Part shown: positions 16,962-24,410 of the stretch, one piece after another
Numbering within the stretch: position 1 is the stretch's first letter
Layout of the letters: the number at the start of each line of letters is the position of its first letter
Source of the DNA: Fusobacteriaceae bacterium
GTDB taxonomy: Bacteria; Fusobacteriota; Fusobacteriia; Fusobacteriales; Fusobacteriaceae
Direction: 5' to 3'
DNA: 35,908 bases
Assembly (NCBI GenBank): GCA_016938425.1
Contig: JAFGUR010000236.1
Location: forward strand, 1-35,908
Program-made: the position numbers and the translations under genes
The notes under the pieces: model-generated
What the model was told of the DNA's origin: nothing
Seen by the model: only the letters and a program-made list of their open reading frames with translations
The model's database searches: none

Positions 16962-17681
16962 TTAGCTCCAAAATGTCATTAATGCTTTGTATAAAACAGC
17001 ACCAGTTATTCCACCAGTAATAGGGGCTACTATTGGAATCCAAGCATATGCCCAATCAGAGTCTCTTTTTCCTCTAATAGGTAAAAGCATGTGAGCAATT
17101 CTTGGTCCTAAATCCCTTGCTGGATTTATTGCATAACCTGTTGGACCTCCAAGGCTTAGACCTAAAGCCCATATTAAAATACCTACAAGAAAAGTTCCTA
17201 TGGAACCAAGATTATTATGACTATTAGTTATTCCTAAAATCCCAATAAGTAACATTGCTGTTCCAATAAACTCTGTTACAAAATTCCAAGTTTGATTTTG
17301 AATTGCTGCTCCTGTTGAAAAGCAAGCCAATTTTCCGTCTGGATTATCTGTTTCATCAAAATGTGTTTTGTATGATAAATATACTAAGACTGCTCCTGCA
17401 AAAGCTCCCAATAATTGTGCTATAATGTAACCAAAAACTAAATTCCAATTAAAAGAACCTATAACTGCTAATCCTAAAGTTACGGCAGGGTTTAAATGAG
17501 CCCCACTTACCCAGCCAGTGATGTAAGCTGCAATTGTAACAGCGAAACCCCATCCAGCAGTGATAACAATCCAACCACTATTTTCCCCCTTAGATTTTTT
17601 TAAAACAACGTTTGCAACAACTCCATTTCCAAGTAAAATTAAAATCATAGTACCAATAAATTCAGCTAAATACATTTTCAC
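16962..17681 (-). CDS. glpF: Glycerol uptake facilitator (aquaglyceroporin)
   Basis: Channel of the MIP family for passive glycerol entry across the inner membrane. The 239 residues show six hydrophobic helices and the two selectivity half-helices, HLNPAVTLG and the second NPA as GYAINPARDLGPR; the Asp after the second NPAR is the glycerol-channel signature (GlpF type rather than water-only). The start is taken as GTG at 17681 with AGGAGG eight bases upstream; ATG at 17675 is possible but further from the site. The leader ahead carries an attenuator. Confidence 0.97.
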   Translation of the reverse strand: MKMYLAEFIGTMILILLGNGVVANVVLKKSKGENSGWIVITAGWGFAVTIAAYITGWVSGAHLNPAVTLGLAVIGSFNWNLVFGYIIAQLLGAFAGAVLVYLSYKTHFDETDNPDGKLACFSTGAAIQNQTWNFVTEFIGTAMLLIGILGITNSHNNLGSIGTFLVGILIWALGLSLGGPTGYAINPARDLGPRIAHMLLPIRGKRDSDWAYAWIPIVAPITGGITGAVLYKALMTFWS

Positions 17682-17763
17682 ATTAATTACCTCCTAAAGT
17701 TTTGTTGTTAAAAAATTATTATATTATTAAAGGCCTTTTAAACAAATTAATTTATGAAAAACA

Positions 17764-17820
17764 AAAAAATACATAATTCTCCCAAGAAAAAAGAGAATAT
17801 GTATTTTTTCTCCACACTCC
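17764..17820 (-). terminator. Attenuator in the glpFK leader, likely GlpP-controlled
   Basis: Minus-strand hairpin with arms at 17793-17809 and 17764-17781, A/T-rich below and GAGAAT/ATTCTC above, with one bulged base and ending in a T-tract. The motif GGAGTGTGGAGAA (17808-17820) overlaps the 5' base of the stem exactly as in the dehydrogenase leader. It lies about 50 bases past the promoter and about 80 bases before glpF. Confidence 0.85.
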
Positions 17821-17859
17821 AAAATACATTTTATTTCAATATAAACAATTCGTACTATA

Positions 17860-17888
17860 AATATACTTTATGTTTGGTATATTGTCAA
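17860..17888 (-). promoter_or_regulatory. Promoter of glpFK
   Basis: Minus-strand TTGACA (17883-17888), 17-base spacer, TATATT (17860-17865). The -10 and following bases match the dehydrogenase promoter. Confidence 0.88.
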
Positions 17889-17930
17889 CATATATTTGAT
17901 AAATAATTATTTCACAGAAATTATCTAAAA

Positions 17931-18500
17931 TTACATATTCCAAACATCTTTACTTGTTGAAGAAACTCCATAAGCACCAGCTTCCAATGCACTTATTACA
18001 TCTGATTTATCTTTTATTAATCCCCCAGCAATCACAGGGATTTTTATAGAGTTTTTAATTTCTTTTATTATTTTAGGCATTAATCCTGGTAAAATTTCAA
18101 TTGCATCAGGACAGCTTTCTTTTGCTCCCTTTAAACTATTATTAAGAGAAAGCGAATCTAAAATAAAGAATCTCTGAATAGTCACAAGGTTTTTCGTTTT
18201 AGCATATTTTATCATATTATGTTTTGTACTAATAATACCATCAAGTTTAGTATTTTTTATGAGGTAATCAATTGATAGAATAGAACGAGAAGATAGTCCT
18301 TCTATTAGATCAATATGAATAAAAACAAATTTATTATTTTTTTTAAGGATATCAACCATGTTTGATATTTCAAGTATATTTGAAGACAAAATAAAAACAA
18401 CATTTATGTCAGTAAGAATAATTTTTTTTAAATCATCATATGTGCTGATTGCACCAATAACAGGGCTAATATCAAGTAAACTAGTTAAATTTTCTTTCAT
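17931..18500 (-). CDS. glpP: Glycerol-3-phosphate-responsive antiterminator
   Basis: GlpP-family RNA-binding regulator: with glycerol-3-phosphate bound it prevents termination in glp mRNA leaders. The 189-residue protein is a small TIM-barrel-like fold with the family blocks FIHIDLIEGLS, DGIISTK, QRFFILDSLSL, EILPGLMPK, PVIAGGLI and ALEAGAYGVSS. The start is ATG 18500 with GAGGAAG upstream; an in-frame GTG at 18515 has no site. It is the most upstream gene of the glycerol block and its stop lies 43 bases from the glpF promoter, so it has its own transcript. Two suitable target leaders lie downstream. Confidence 0.93.
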   Translation of the reverse strand: MKENLTSLLDISPVIGAISTYDDLKKIILTDINVVFILSSNILEISNMVDILKKNNKFVFIHIDLIEGLSSRSILSIDYLIKNTKLDGIISTKHNMIKYAKTKNLVTIQRFFILDSLSLNNSLKGAKESCPDAIEILPGLMPKIIKEIKNSIKIPVIAGGLIKDKSDVISALEAGAYGVSSTSKDVWNM

Positions 18501-18554
18501 AAACAACTTCCTCACTTTAAAAACATTCCAATTCTAAATATTTTGTTCAGTATG

Positions 18555-18583
18555 AGTATAACTTGTTTTGAATAAAATAGCAA
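18555..18583 (-). promoter_or_regulatory. Promoter of glpP
   Basis: Minus-strand TTGCTA (18578-18583), 17-base spacer, TATACT (18555-18560), 55 bases before the ATG. No terminator hairpin is seen in this leader, unlike the two it controls. Confidence 0.65.
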
Positions 18584-18668
18584 TATCTAAAAAATAAATT
18601 TATAATAAAATCTATATGATATTAAGAAAAAATTCACTTGGTAGAAGTAGAAAGGGTTTTTAGGATAA

Positions 18669-18697
18669 AAAAAATGTTAAACTTAATTTAACATTTT
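18669..18697 (-). terminator. Terminator of the XRE-TPR regulator gene
   Basis: AAAAATGTTAAA, loop of five, TTTAACATTTTT; on the minus strand the stem runs into a long T-tract. It begins 15 bases past the stop codon. Confidence 0.85.
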
Positions 18698-18711
18698 TCA
18701 CTAGGCGTTGA

Positions 18712-19977
18712 TTAAATATTACTAGAATCTTTAAATGAATTTTTGAATGATTTTATAAAAATACTAGAATATTCTTTTGGAAATTTTTCGAAGATTAAAT
18801 CTATGATTTCAACAATTTCAAAATTTGAAAAACTATTTTTAGGTATTTTAAAAATAGCATTTTGAATCTTATTTATTCGATCTATAGTAAAAATTCCGTA
18901 TAATTTGATAAGTTCTATGACACTAAAAATATATTTTTCAATTAGAAAATGACTATCTTTGATATTTACTCCTAAATCTAGTTCTTTTTCAAAGTTTATA
19001 ATGGCATTTTGTATATCATTAAAAAATAGGTATCCTTTTCCTAAGGTCATATAACTTTGATACCTCTTATTATTCCAAATAGAATCAACAGATATTTCTA
19101 GTCTATTTATATTATTTTTAATCATTACTTCGTTTTTTGTCTCTATACCACATAAAATTAAGTTAGAATAAGATAGAACTTTAACGTAATCGCTATTGGA
19201 TGATTCTTTTAAAGTATTACGGAAATAATCAATAGCTTTAAAATATTCTTTGCCCAATATATAACAATAACCGATATTGTTGAGACAAGACTCTTTTGCT
19301 AGAGGTTTATTAACTAAACTCAAAGCTTCTTGGTAAAGATTGATAGCCTTTGCATATGAATTTTTCTTGTGAAAAGCTAGTCCAAAATTGAATAAAATAT
19401 ATCCTTTAATTTCTTTTTCATAAATTAAATTCATATTTAAACTTTTAAAAAGTTGTATAGACTTATACCATTGCTTATTTTTATTATAAACTCTTTGTAA
19501 TTGAAAAATTATTAGAGGTAAAAACTTATTTTTGTTGTGAGAAGCATCTTCTAAAATAGGTTCTAAAAATATTAAAGAATTGTCAATATCCTTAGAAGTA
19601 TTATATAAATAACTTCCAACAATTGAATTAAATTTTATATAGTTTTCTATGCTTAGATATTTTTCAATAGAGAATTTAATTTTAACGAAATCATTAGTAG
19701 TATAATTTTTTAAATTTTTGATTAGTGTATTCATGATATTTTCCGCTTGAACATTTTCACTTTTAGAAATTTCATCAAATTGTGCAATATTTTTTTTAGA
19801 GATGGCATTAATTCTTTTGCAAAGTAGAAGGGCAATTTTTTCTGTTAATTTCACCTTATTATTTTCAATATAAGAAAGCATGGGAATACTAATAATTCCA
19901 TTGCTTAATTCTTTTTGAGAAATATTAAGTGATTTTCGTAATGTTTTAATTTTTTCTCCAGGACTTTTAATTTCCAT
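18712..19977 (-). CDS. XRE-type HTH regulator with TPR solenoid (RRNPP-like architecture)
   Basis: Cytoplasmic DNA-binding regulator of 421 residues. Residues 5-60 are a Cro/C1-type helix-turn-helix (GEKIKTLRKSLNISQKEL, then SIPMLSYIENNKVKLTEKIA). The rest is helical, with recognisable tetratricopeptide repeats: YNKNKQWYKSIQLFKSL, GLAFHKKNSYAKAINLYQEALSL, NIGYCYILGKEYFKAIDYF, TLGKGYLFFNDIQNAIINFE. This one-HTH-plus-TPR plan is that of peptide-sensing regulators such as PlcR, Rgg and AimR, although some are plain TPR regulators. AGGAG site before the ATG. Opposite it, 302 bases away, starts a short exported-peptide gene on the plus strand, the arrangement seen for several Rgg/SHP pairs. A palindrome 25 bases upstream of the ATG may be its autoregulatory site. 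Function is inferred. Confidence 0.85.
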   Translation of the reverse strand: MEIKSPGEKIKTLRKSLNISQKELSNGIISIPMLSYIENNKVKLTEKIALLLCKRINAISKKNIAQFDEISKSENVQAENIMNTLIKNLKNYTTNDFVKIKFSIEKYLSIENYIKFNSIVGSYLYNTSKDIDNSLIFLEPILEDASHNKNKFLPLIIFQLQRVYNKNKQWYKSIQLFKSLNMNLIYEKEIKGYILFNFGLAFHKKNSYAKAINLYQEALSLVNKPLAKESCLNNIGYCYILGKEYFKAIDYFRNTLKESSNSDYVKVLSYSNLILCGIETKNEVMIKNNINRLEISVDSIWNNKRYQSYMTLGKGYLFFNDIQNAIINFEKELDLGVNIKDSHFLIEKYIFSVIELIKLYGIFTIDRINKIQNAIFKIPKNSFSNFEIVEIIDLIFEKFPKEYSSIFIKSFKNSFKDSSNI

Positions 19978-20002
19978 AAGTTTCTCCTAAATTTAAGTGG
20001 AT

Positions 20003-20022
20003 TTTAAGTATTTATACTTAAA
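20003..20022. promoter_or_regulatory. Palindrome upstream of the XRE-TPR gene, operator candidate
   Basis: TTTAAGTAT-TT-ATACTTAAA, 9-base arms with two central bases. It lies between the regulator's SD and its probable -10 region (minus-strand TAAAAT immediately upstream), a place where binding would repress the regulator. Its AAGTAT half also occurs in the trmO promoter palindrome, with different central spacing. Confidence 0.6.
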
Positions 20023-20123
20023 TTTTACCAAATTAACATACAAAGTTTATTTTTTGAAAAAAATAAAGTAATATCTCTGTTGAAGTGTAAAACTAAATAT
20101 TTATAATTAGGTAAGTTATAAAT

Positions 20124-20238
20124 TTTAATTTTGGCAAAATTAAAGTTTATAGAGTTTGAATTATTCAGTAGAAATTTTTAGGTTAAACAAATTTATAATT
20201 TAGTTAGTTGTAGAATCAAAAATAAATTATGTTAAGAT
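20124..20238 (+). promoter_or_regulatory. Upstream region of the peptide gene: hairpin and possible extended -10
   Basis: The 302-base gap between the regulator and peptide genes holds a 9-base-pair hairpin TTTAATTTT-GGC-AAAATTAAA (20124-20144). It also holds AGTAGAAATTTT (20167-20178), which recurs inverted downstream of the peptide, and TGTTAAGAT (20230-20238), which fits an extended -10 about 40 bases before the peptide start. A good -35 box is not evident, which would suit an activator-dependent promoter. Confidence 0.35.
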
Positions 20239-20279
20239 TTCTCAATAAACTAAAAATAATTTTTTTAGGAGGTGATTAT

Positions 20280-20372
20280 ATGAATAAAAAAATTATTTTA
20301 TTTGCAATATTTTTATTATTAGTAATAAATATGTTTGCTAATGAATGTGGGACTTTAAGTAGATTATTTTAA
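20280..20372 (+). CDS. 30-residue exported peptide, candidate signal peptide for the adjacent regulator
   Basis: Short frame of 30 codons with an exceptionally strong ribosome site, AGGAGGTGAT, four bases before the ATG. The peptide has two further lysines after MN, a hydrophobic run of about 15 residues rich in Leu, Ile, Phe and Val, then a possible signal-peptidase site after Ala21 in NMFA, leaving the tail NECGTLSRLF. This is the form of secreted pro-pheromones (SHP, PapR) and also of very small membrane peptides or lipoproteins; the Cys is not in a proper lipobox. Translation strength, position opposite an XRE-TPR gene and the polar C-terminal decapeptide support a signalling role, which is inference. 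A lyase-like lipoprotein gene begins 197 bases downstream. Confidence 0.65.
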   Translation: MNKKIILFAIFLLLVINMFANECGTLSRLF

Positions 20373-20569
20373 TTTGAATATTATTATAACTAAAAAAGAT
20401 TAAAATTTCTACTAAATTTTTAAATATTTAGATTAAAAACACGGAAAATATGGGAGAGTTTAAATAAATAAAGTGATTTGAGAATTAATTTTAGTAGCTA
20501 AAAGGGGAAAAATAATATAAATGTGAGAATAAGATAATCGTATTTGAAAAAATTTAAAGGAGAAAATTG

Positions 20570-22081
20570 ATGAACAGAAAAAGAATAATTAAACCGATTA
20601 TGTTATTATCTACATTATTAATATTTGCAGTAGGTTGTAATTCTGGTATTTCAAATGATGTTAACGAAAAAACAAGTGAATCTTCTATTTCTAAAAGTAC
20701 TAGTAACGACTTAGGGGGACTTAAGTCTACAGGAATGATAACAAGTTTGGCAAGCGCAAATGATAGTGTATTTAAAAACGCTATATATGTATCTCCAAGT
20801 GGGAAATCGACCAATAGTGGAACAAGCTCAAGTCCTTATGATTTAGTAACAGCCTTGTCAAAAGTTGAAAGTGGGAAATCTACAGCTGTTTTATTGTTAT
20901 CAGGAACATATAAATTTAATAAACAATTGGATATTACTTCTAGTGGGACAGCTAGTTCTTATAAAGTATTGAAAGCTTCAAAAGGAGCTTCTGTAACTCT
21001 TGATTTTTCAAGTGAATCTTATAGTACAAGTTCAACAGATAAGAATGCTAGAGGAATTCAGCTAAACGGAAGCTATTGGTATATAGGTGGAGTTACAATA
21101 AAAGGAGCGGCAGATAATGGAATGATGGTTTCAGGACATCATAATGTTGTTGAAAGATGTATATTTGATTCAAATAGAGACACAGGACTTCAAATCAGTA
21201 GAAGTAATTCAAGTGTAACAAAAAATAATTGGCCAAGCTATAATTATATAATAAATTGTACTTCAAAAAATAATTGTGACCCAGCAACTTATGAAAATGC
21301 TGATGGGTTTGCATCAAAACTTACTTGTGGTGAAGGGAATATATTTGATGGGTGCATTTCTCATAATAATAGTGATGATGGATGGGATTTATATGCAAAA
21401 TCTGAAACAGGAGCTATTGGAAAAGTGACAATTAGAAACTGTATTGCTATGAGAAATGGAAAAACAGAAAGTGGAGTTTCTAAATCTAGTTGTGATGGAA
21501 ATGGATTCAAATTAGGAGGAGGAGGAGTTGGGACAGCTCACTCTATAACAAATTCACTTGCAATAGAAAACCTATATTGTGGATTTACAGATAATAATAA
21601 TCCATCTGCTTTAAGTATCGCTAATTGTACTGCTTTTGATAATAATAAAGGTGGAGGGAAAAATAATTTTAGTGTCTATAGATGTAAAGATGGAATTCTT
21701 TCAAATTCTTTTTCTTATACAACAAACAACACAACTGATAAATTTGTAAATTTATCTGCAGATCACAGTGTTTACAAAATTGATAGTAGTTGGTATTTAG
21801 TAAAAAATCAAACTGCACTTGATACAACAAATTCGTCAAAAAGAGGGACAAAAACTTCTAGTGGAATAACTTCTACAGACTTTACAAGTACTAAAGTTCC
21901 TTCTGTAGGAACAAATTTTGATTCTGTATGGAGAAATTCAAATGGAAGTATAAATACAAATGGAGTTGGAATGTTAGCAAGTACTAGTACTTACGCTTCT
22001 TTTTCTTCAGGAGGAAATGCTATTGGAGCAAGATTCTCTTCAGCTAATGCAATTACTACTTTAACAATAAATGTAAAATAG
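20570..22081 (+). CDS. Pectate-lyase-like (PL9-type) beta-helix lipoprotein
   Basis: Predicted surface or periplasmic lipoprotein of 503 residues. Signal sequence with lipobox AVGC (C23), then a Ser/Thr-rich linker and, from about residue 65, YVSPSGKSTNSGTSSSPYDL, the usual opening of right-handed parallel beta-helix polysaccharide enzymes. The repeats that follow (WYIGGVTIKGAADNGMMVSG, CIFDSNRDTGLQISRS, NADGFASKLTCGEGNIFDGC, HNNSDDGWDLYAK, DGNGFKLGGGGVG, NLYCGFTDNNNPS) match the pattern of family 9 pectate lyases, including the Asp-rich turns that bind calcium there. Uronic-acid polymer cleavage is the best guess; loss of activity cannot be excluded. The start is ATG 20570 after AAAGGAG, not the TTG three bases earlier. 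Confidence 0.82.
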   Translation: MNRKRIIKPIMLLSTLLIFAVGCNSGISNDVNEKTSESSISKSTSNDLGGLKSTGMITSLASANDSVFKNAIYVSPSGKSTNSGTSSSPYDLVTALSKVESGKSTAVLLLSGTYKFNKQLDITSSGTASSYKVLKASKGASVTLDFSSESYSTSSTDKNARGIQLNGSYWYIGGVTIKGAADNGMMVSGHHNVVERCIFDSNRDTGLQISRSNSSVTKNNWPSYNYIINCTSKNNCDPATYENADGFASKLTCGEGNIFDGCISHNNSDDGWDLYAKSETGAIGKVTIRNCIAMRNGKTESGVSKSSCDGNGFKLGGGGVGTAHSITNSLAIENLYCGFTDNNNPSALSIANCTAFDNNKGGGKNNFSVYRCKDGILSNSFSYTTNNTTDKFVNLSADHSVYKIDSSWYLVKNQTALDTTNSSKRGTKTSSGITSTDFTSTKVPSVGTNFDSVWRNSNGSINTNGVGMLASTSTYASFSSGGNAIGARFSSANAITTLTINVK

Positions 22082-22144
22082 TTTATGAATTAATCATTTT
22101 AAAGTATAATAATATGTATAATTTATTAAATGAAAAATAAAAAA

Positions 22145-22210
22145 CTAGGTTAAAACTAAAAGATGATTTCTGTATTGAACAGGAGTCATTTTTTTTAAAT
22201 ACACACATTG
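22145..22210 (-). pseudogene. C-terminal remnant of an IS3-family transposase
   Basis: The minus strand reads YLKKMTPVQYRNHLLVLT followed by a stop at 22145. This is the characteristic end of IS3-family (IS150-like) integrase-type transposases. Upstream in the same frame there is a stop within a few codons and no DDE region is recognisable up to 22500, so only the tail survives. The rest of the 22082-22678 gap shows no gene except the promoter at 22558. Confidence 0.7.
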
Positions 22211-22557
22211 TCAAGTTAATTGTAATTTTTCTTCCCAATGGACTTTAAATGGTGTTATCTAGCCTAAGCACTATATTCTGTTCTATAACTTAAGTCAGAG
22301 TTTAGCAATTCAGTAAACCTATTTTTATTTCTCTATCTGTTACAATTAATTATGCAATTTTCCTTTTCTCCAAGAGGTAAAAAAAATTAGTATATTTTCT
22401 CTTTCTCCTATAGTGATATTTTTATGTTTTATAATGAATCTTTTTTACAATGCTTGGTCAAACTTTCATTGTAACATATTTGTTATGAGGCATTTTTATT
22501 TTTTGATTGGTTGCATTTAATTATACAATGTTGGAAATAAAATAAAAATAGTAAAAC

Positions 22558-22585
22558 TTGACTATATTAAAATAAATGGTATAAT
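22558..22585 (+). promoter_or_regulatory. Promoter of the anchored-protein/PadR/LysE operon
   Basis: TTGACT (22558-22563), 16-base spacer, TATAAT (22580-22585), about 90 bases before the first start codon. This is close to consensus. PadR autoregulation here is plausible but no operator is obvious. Confidence 0.75.
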
Positions 22586-22678
22586 AATCTTAATTCATAA
22601 ATGTTTTGCAATATGATGTGCTTTAATATCTGGATTATGTAAAGTAAGAAATATTAGGGAATGAAAGGGGAAGTATTT

Positions 22679-23212
22679 ATGTTAAAGAAATTGAGCCTGT
22701 GGAAGAAAATTGCAATTGTATTTTTAATGATTTTTATTGTGGCAGTTGGCGGAGCATTAACCTACCGGTTAATAAAAACACAGGGAGTTAGAGAAGATTA
22801 CAAAGTGAATTTTAATGCAGACTTTCCAAGATTGGTCATCGCAACACAAAAAAGCAAATTTAAAGATGAAGTATTACGCCAAGCAATAGAAGAACTTAAA
22901 AAACAAGATATAGAAGTTTTTGTAACAGATGTAACTAGATTATCTGAATTATCGGATTCAGACTGGGACGGGATGATAATCTTAACAACTGTTGAGTCTG
23001 GTCAAATTCAAGAAGATTCACATGATTTTTTAAAAAATCATAAAAATGATTATAATAGAATTGGACTGATCTATACTGCGGATTCTAATACTTGGAAAAA
23101 TAAAGACATTGAAATTGATGCAATAGCTTCGGCATCAATTAAGAAAAACATAGTTCCATGTGTGCAGGCAATTGTTGATAAAAGTAATGCAGTTCTTGAG
23201 AATTTACAATAA
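22679..23212 (+). CDS. Membrane-anchored protein with flavodoxin-like fold, function unknown
   Basis: A 177-residue protein with one N-terminal transmembrane helix (IAIVFLMIFIVAVGGALTYRLI) and a soluble domain outside. The soluble part alternates strands and helices (PRLVIATQKSKFKDEVLRQA, DIEVFVTDVTRLSEL, WDGMIILTTVESGQI, IGLIYTADSNTWK), resembling flavodoxin-type domains, but the usual FMN phosphate loop is not clear. I do not recognise a named family. The start is ATG 22679 behind AAAGGGG; the in-frame ATG at 22661 has no site. It opens a three-gene operon with a PadR regulator and a LysE exporter, 22 bases before padR, so a link to export or membrane stress is possible. Confidence 0.7.
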   Translation: MLKKLSLWKKIAIVFLMIFIVAVGGALTYRLIKTQGVREDYKVNFNADFPRLVIATQKSKFKDEVLRQAIEELKKQDIEVFVTDVTRLSELSDSDWDGMIILTTVESGQIQEDSHDFLKNHKNDYNRIGLIYTADSNTWKNKDIEIDAIASASIKKNIVPCVQAIVDKSNAVLENLQ

Positions 23213-23234
23213 TGAATTATGAAAGGATAGATTT

Positions 23235-23795
23235 ATGCAATTAGCGAAAATGGTCGTTTTGGGTTCGTTAGAAATACTTGGTATAGCTAGCGGATATGAT
23301 ATATATCAATACTTAGAAAAAAATAAAATTGACAGATGGACTGATATTCAAAAGCCATCAATTTATAATGCACTACGACAATTAGAAAAAGAACACACCA
23401 TAAAACAGGTAAATGTTATAAAAAACGGAAAATATCCTGAAAAAACAACTTATCAAATTTGTGAAAAAGGGAAATTGCTTTTCAATACTTTACAAGAAGA
23501 AGCTTTTTTAGGTATATATCCTCGCTTTTTTGGATTTAAAGTTGCATTAAAATTTAATAGGCGTCGTTCCGCAGAAGAAATAAATAATTTTGCAAATCGT
23601 GCTATTAGTATTATAGATGAAATTTTGGAGGCAATGGAGAAGCATATAGAAAGCTTATCAGATCATAGTGAAGAGCAGACGCGGGATAAATTTTTCATTG
23701 AGCATGATCGCCGTTTATTTATGACTGAGCGTCAGTGGATTATGGAAGCTATAGAATACATAAAGGAGAAAGATGCTAGAGGACAGAGGGAATGA
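23235..23795 (+). CDS. PadR-family transcriptional regulator
   Basis: Winged-helix repressor of 186 residues. The PadR N-terminal domain is clear: VVLGSLEILGIASGYDIYQYLE, then the recognition helix KPSIYNALRQLEKEHTIKQ and the wing KNGKYPEKTTYQICEKGKLLF. The C-terminal half is the long helical dimerisation domain of the Vir type (AEEINNFANRAISIIDEILEAM). Such proteins commonly control an adjacent transporter. Its TGA overlaps the ATG of the LysE gene by four bases, which supports joint regulation. Confidence 0.93.
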   Translation: MQLAKMVVLGSLEILGIASGYDIYQYLEKNKIDRWTDIQKPSIYNALRQLEKEHTIKQVNVIKNGKYPEKTTYQICEKGKLLFNTLQEEAFLGIYPRFFGFKVALKFNRRRSAEEINNFANRAISIIDEILEAMEKHIESLSDHSEEQTRDKFFIEHDRRLFMTERQWIMEAIEYIKEKDARGQRE

Positions 23796-24409
23796 CTACC
23801 CAAACCTTAGTATTATTTATAGTTACTTCCTTTATATTGATTATTATGCCAGGAGCCAATATGATATATATTGTTACACGCAGTACACAATTTGGTTGGA
23901 AAGCGGGTATTATTTCAGCGATAGGTATTGATACTGGAACATTTTTTTATGTTGCAGCATCTGTTTTTGGAATTACAAAAATACTATTAGCTTCTGATTT
24001 GATGTTCAATGCCGTTAAGTATTGTGGAGTAGCGTATTTAATTTATCAAGGAATTCAAAGCCTTTTGGAAAAGGAAACAAGTACAGAAAATAGAAATACT
24101 GTGCAACTTTCAAAGAAAAAGATGTACCTTCAAGGATTATTAACAAATATTTTAAATCCAAAGGTTGCATTATTTTTTATAGCCTTCTTGCCACAATTTA
24201 TTAATGTGTCAGAGGGCAATATACAAGAGCAGATGATAATGCTTGGGTTGCTGTTTTGGATGATAGGTTTTTTTGTAGATATCATAATTGCACTAATGTC
24301 TGGGATTTTGGTACAAAAAGTAGTTAATGGAAAATCATTATTCTGTGCTAAGAAATGGATAGCAGGGATTGTTTTTATTGGCTTAGGCATAGGAACATTG
24401 GTGTGCTAA
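23792..24409 (+). CDS. LysE/RhtB-family exporter
   Basis: Inner-membrane amino-acid or small-metabolite exporter, 205 residues with about six helices. Family marks are the N-terminal IIMPGANMIYIVTRSTQFGWKAGI (P-G-x2-x block of RhtB proteins), GVAYLIYQGIQSL, and GLLTNILNPKVALFFIAFLPQF. It is translationally coupled to padR. A foreign-looking coding fragment begins immediately after its stop, which marks a probable junction of the accessory module. Confidence 0.93.
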   Translation: MTTQTLVLFIVTSFILIIMPGANMIYIVTRSTQFGWKAGIISAIGIDTGTFFYVAASVFGITKILLASDLMFNAVKYCGVAYLIYQGIQSLLEKETSTENRNTVQLSKKKMYLQGLLTNILNPKVALFFIAFLPQFINVSEGNIQEQMIMLGLLFWMIGFFVDIIIALMSGILVQKVVNGKSLFCAKKWIAGIVFIGLGIGTLVC

Positions 24410-24410
24410 A

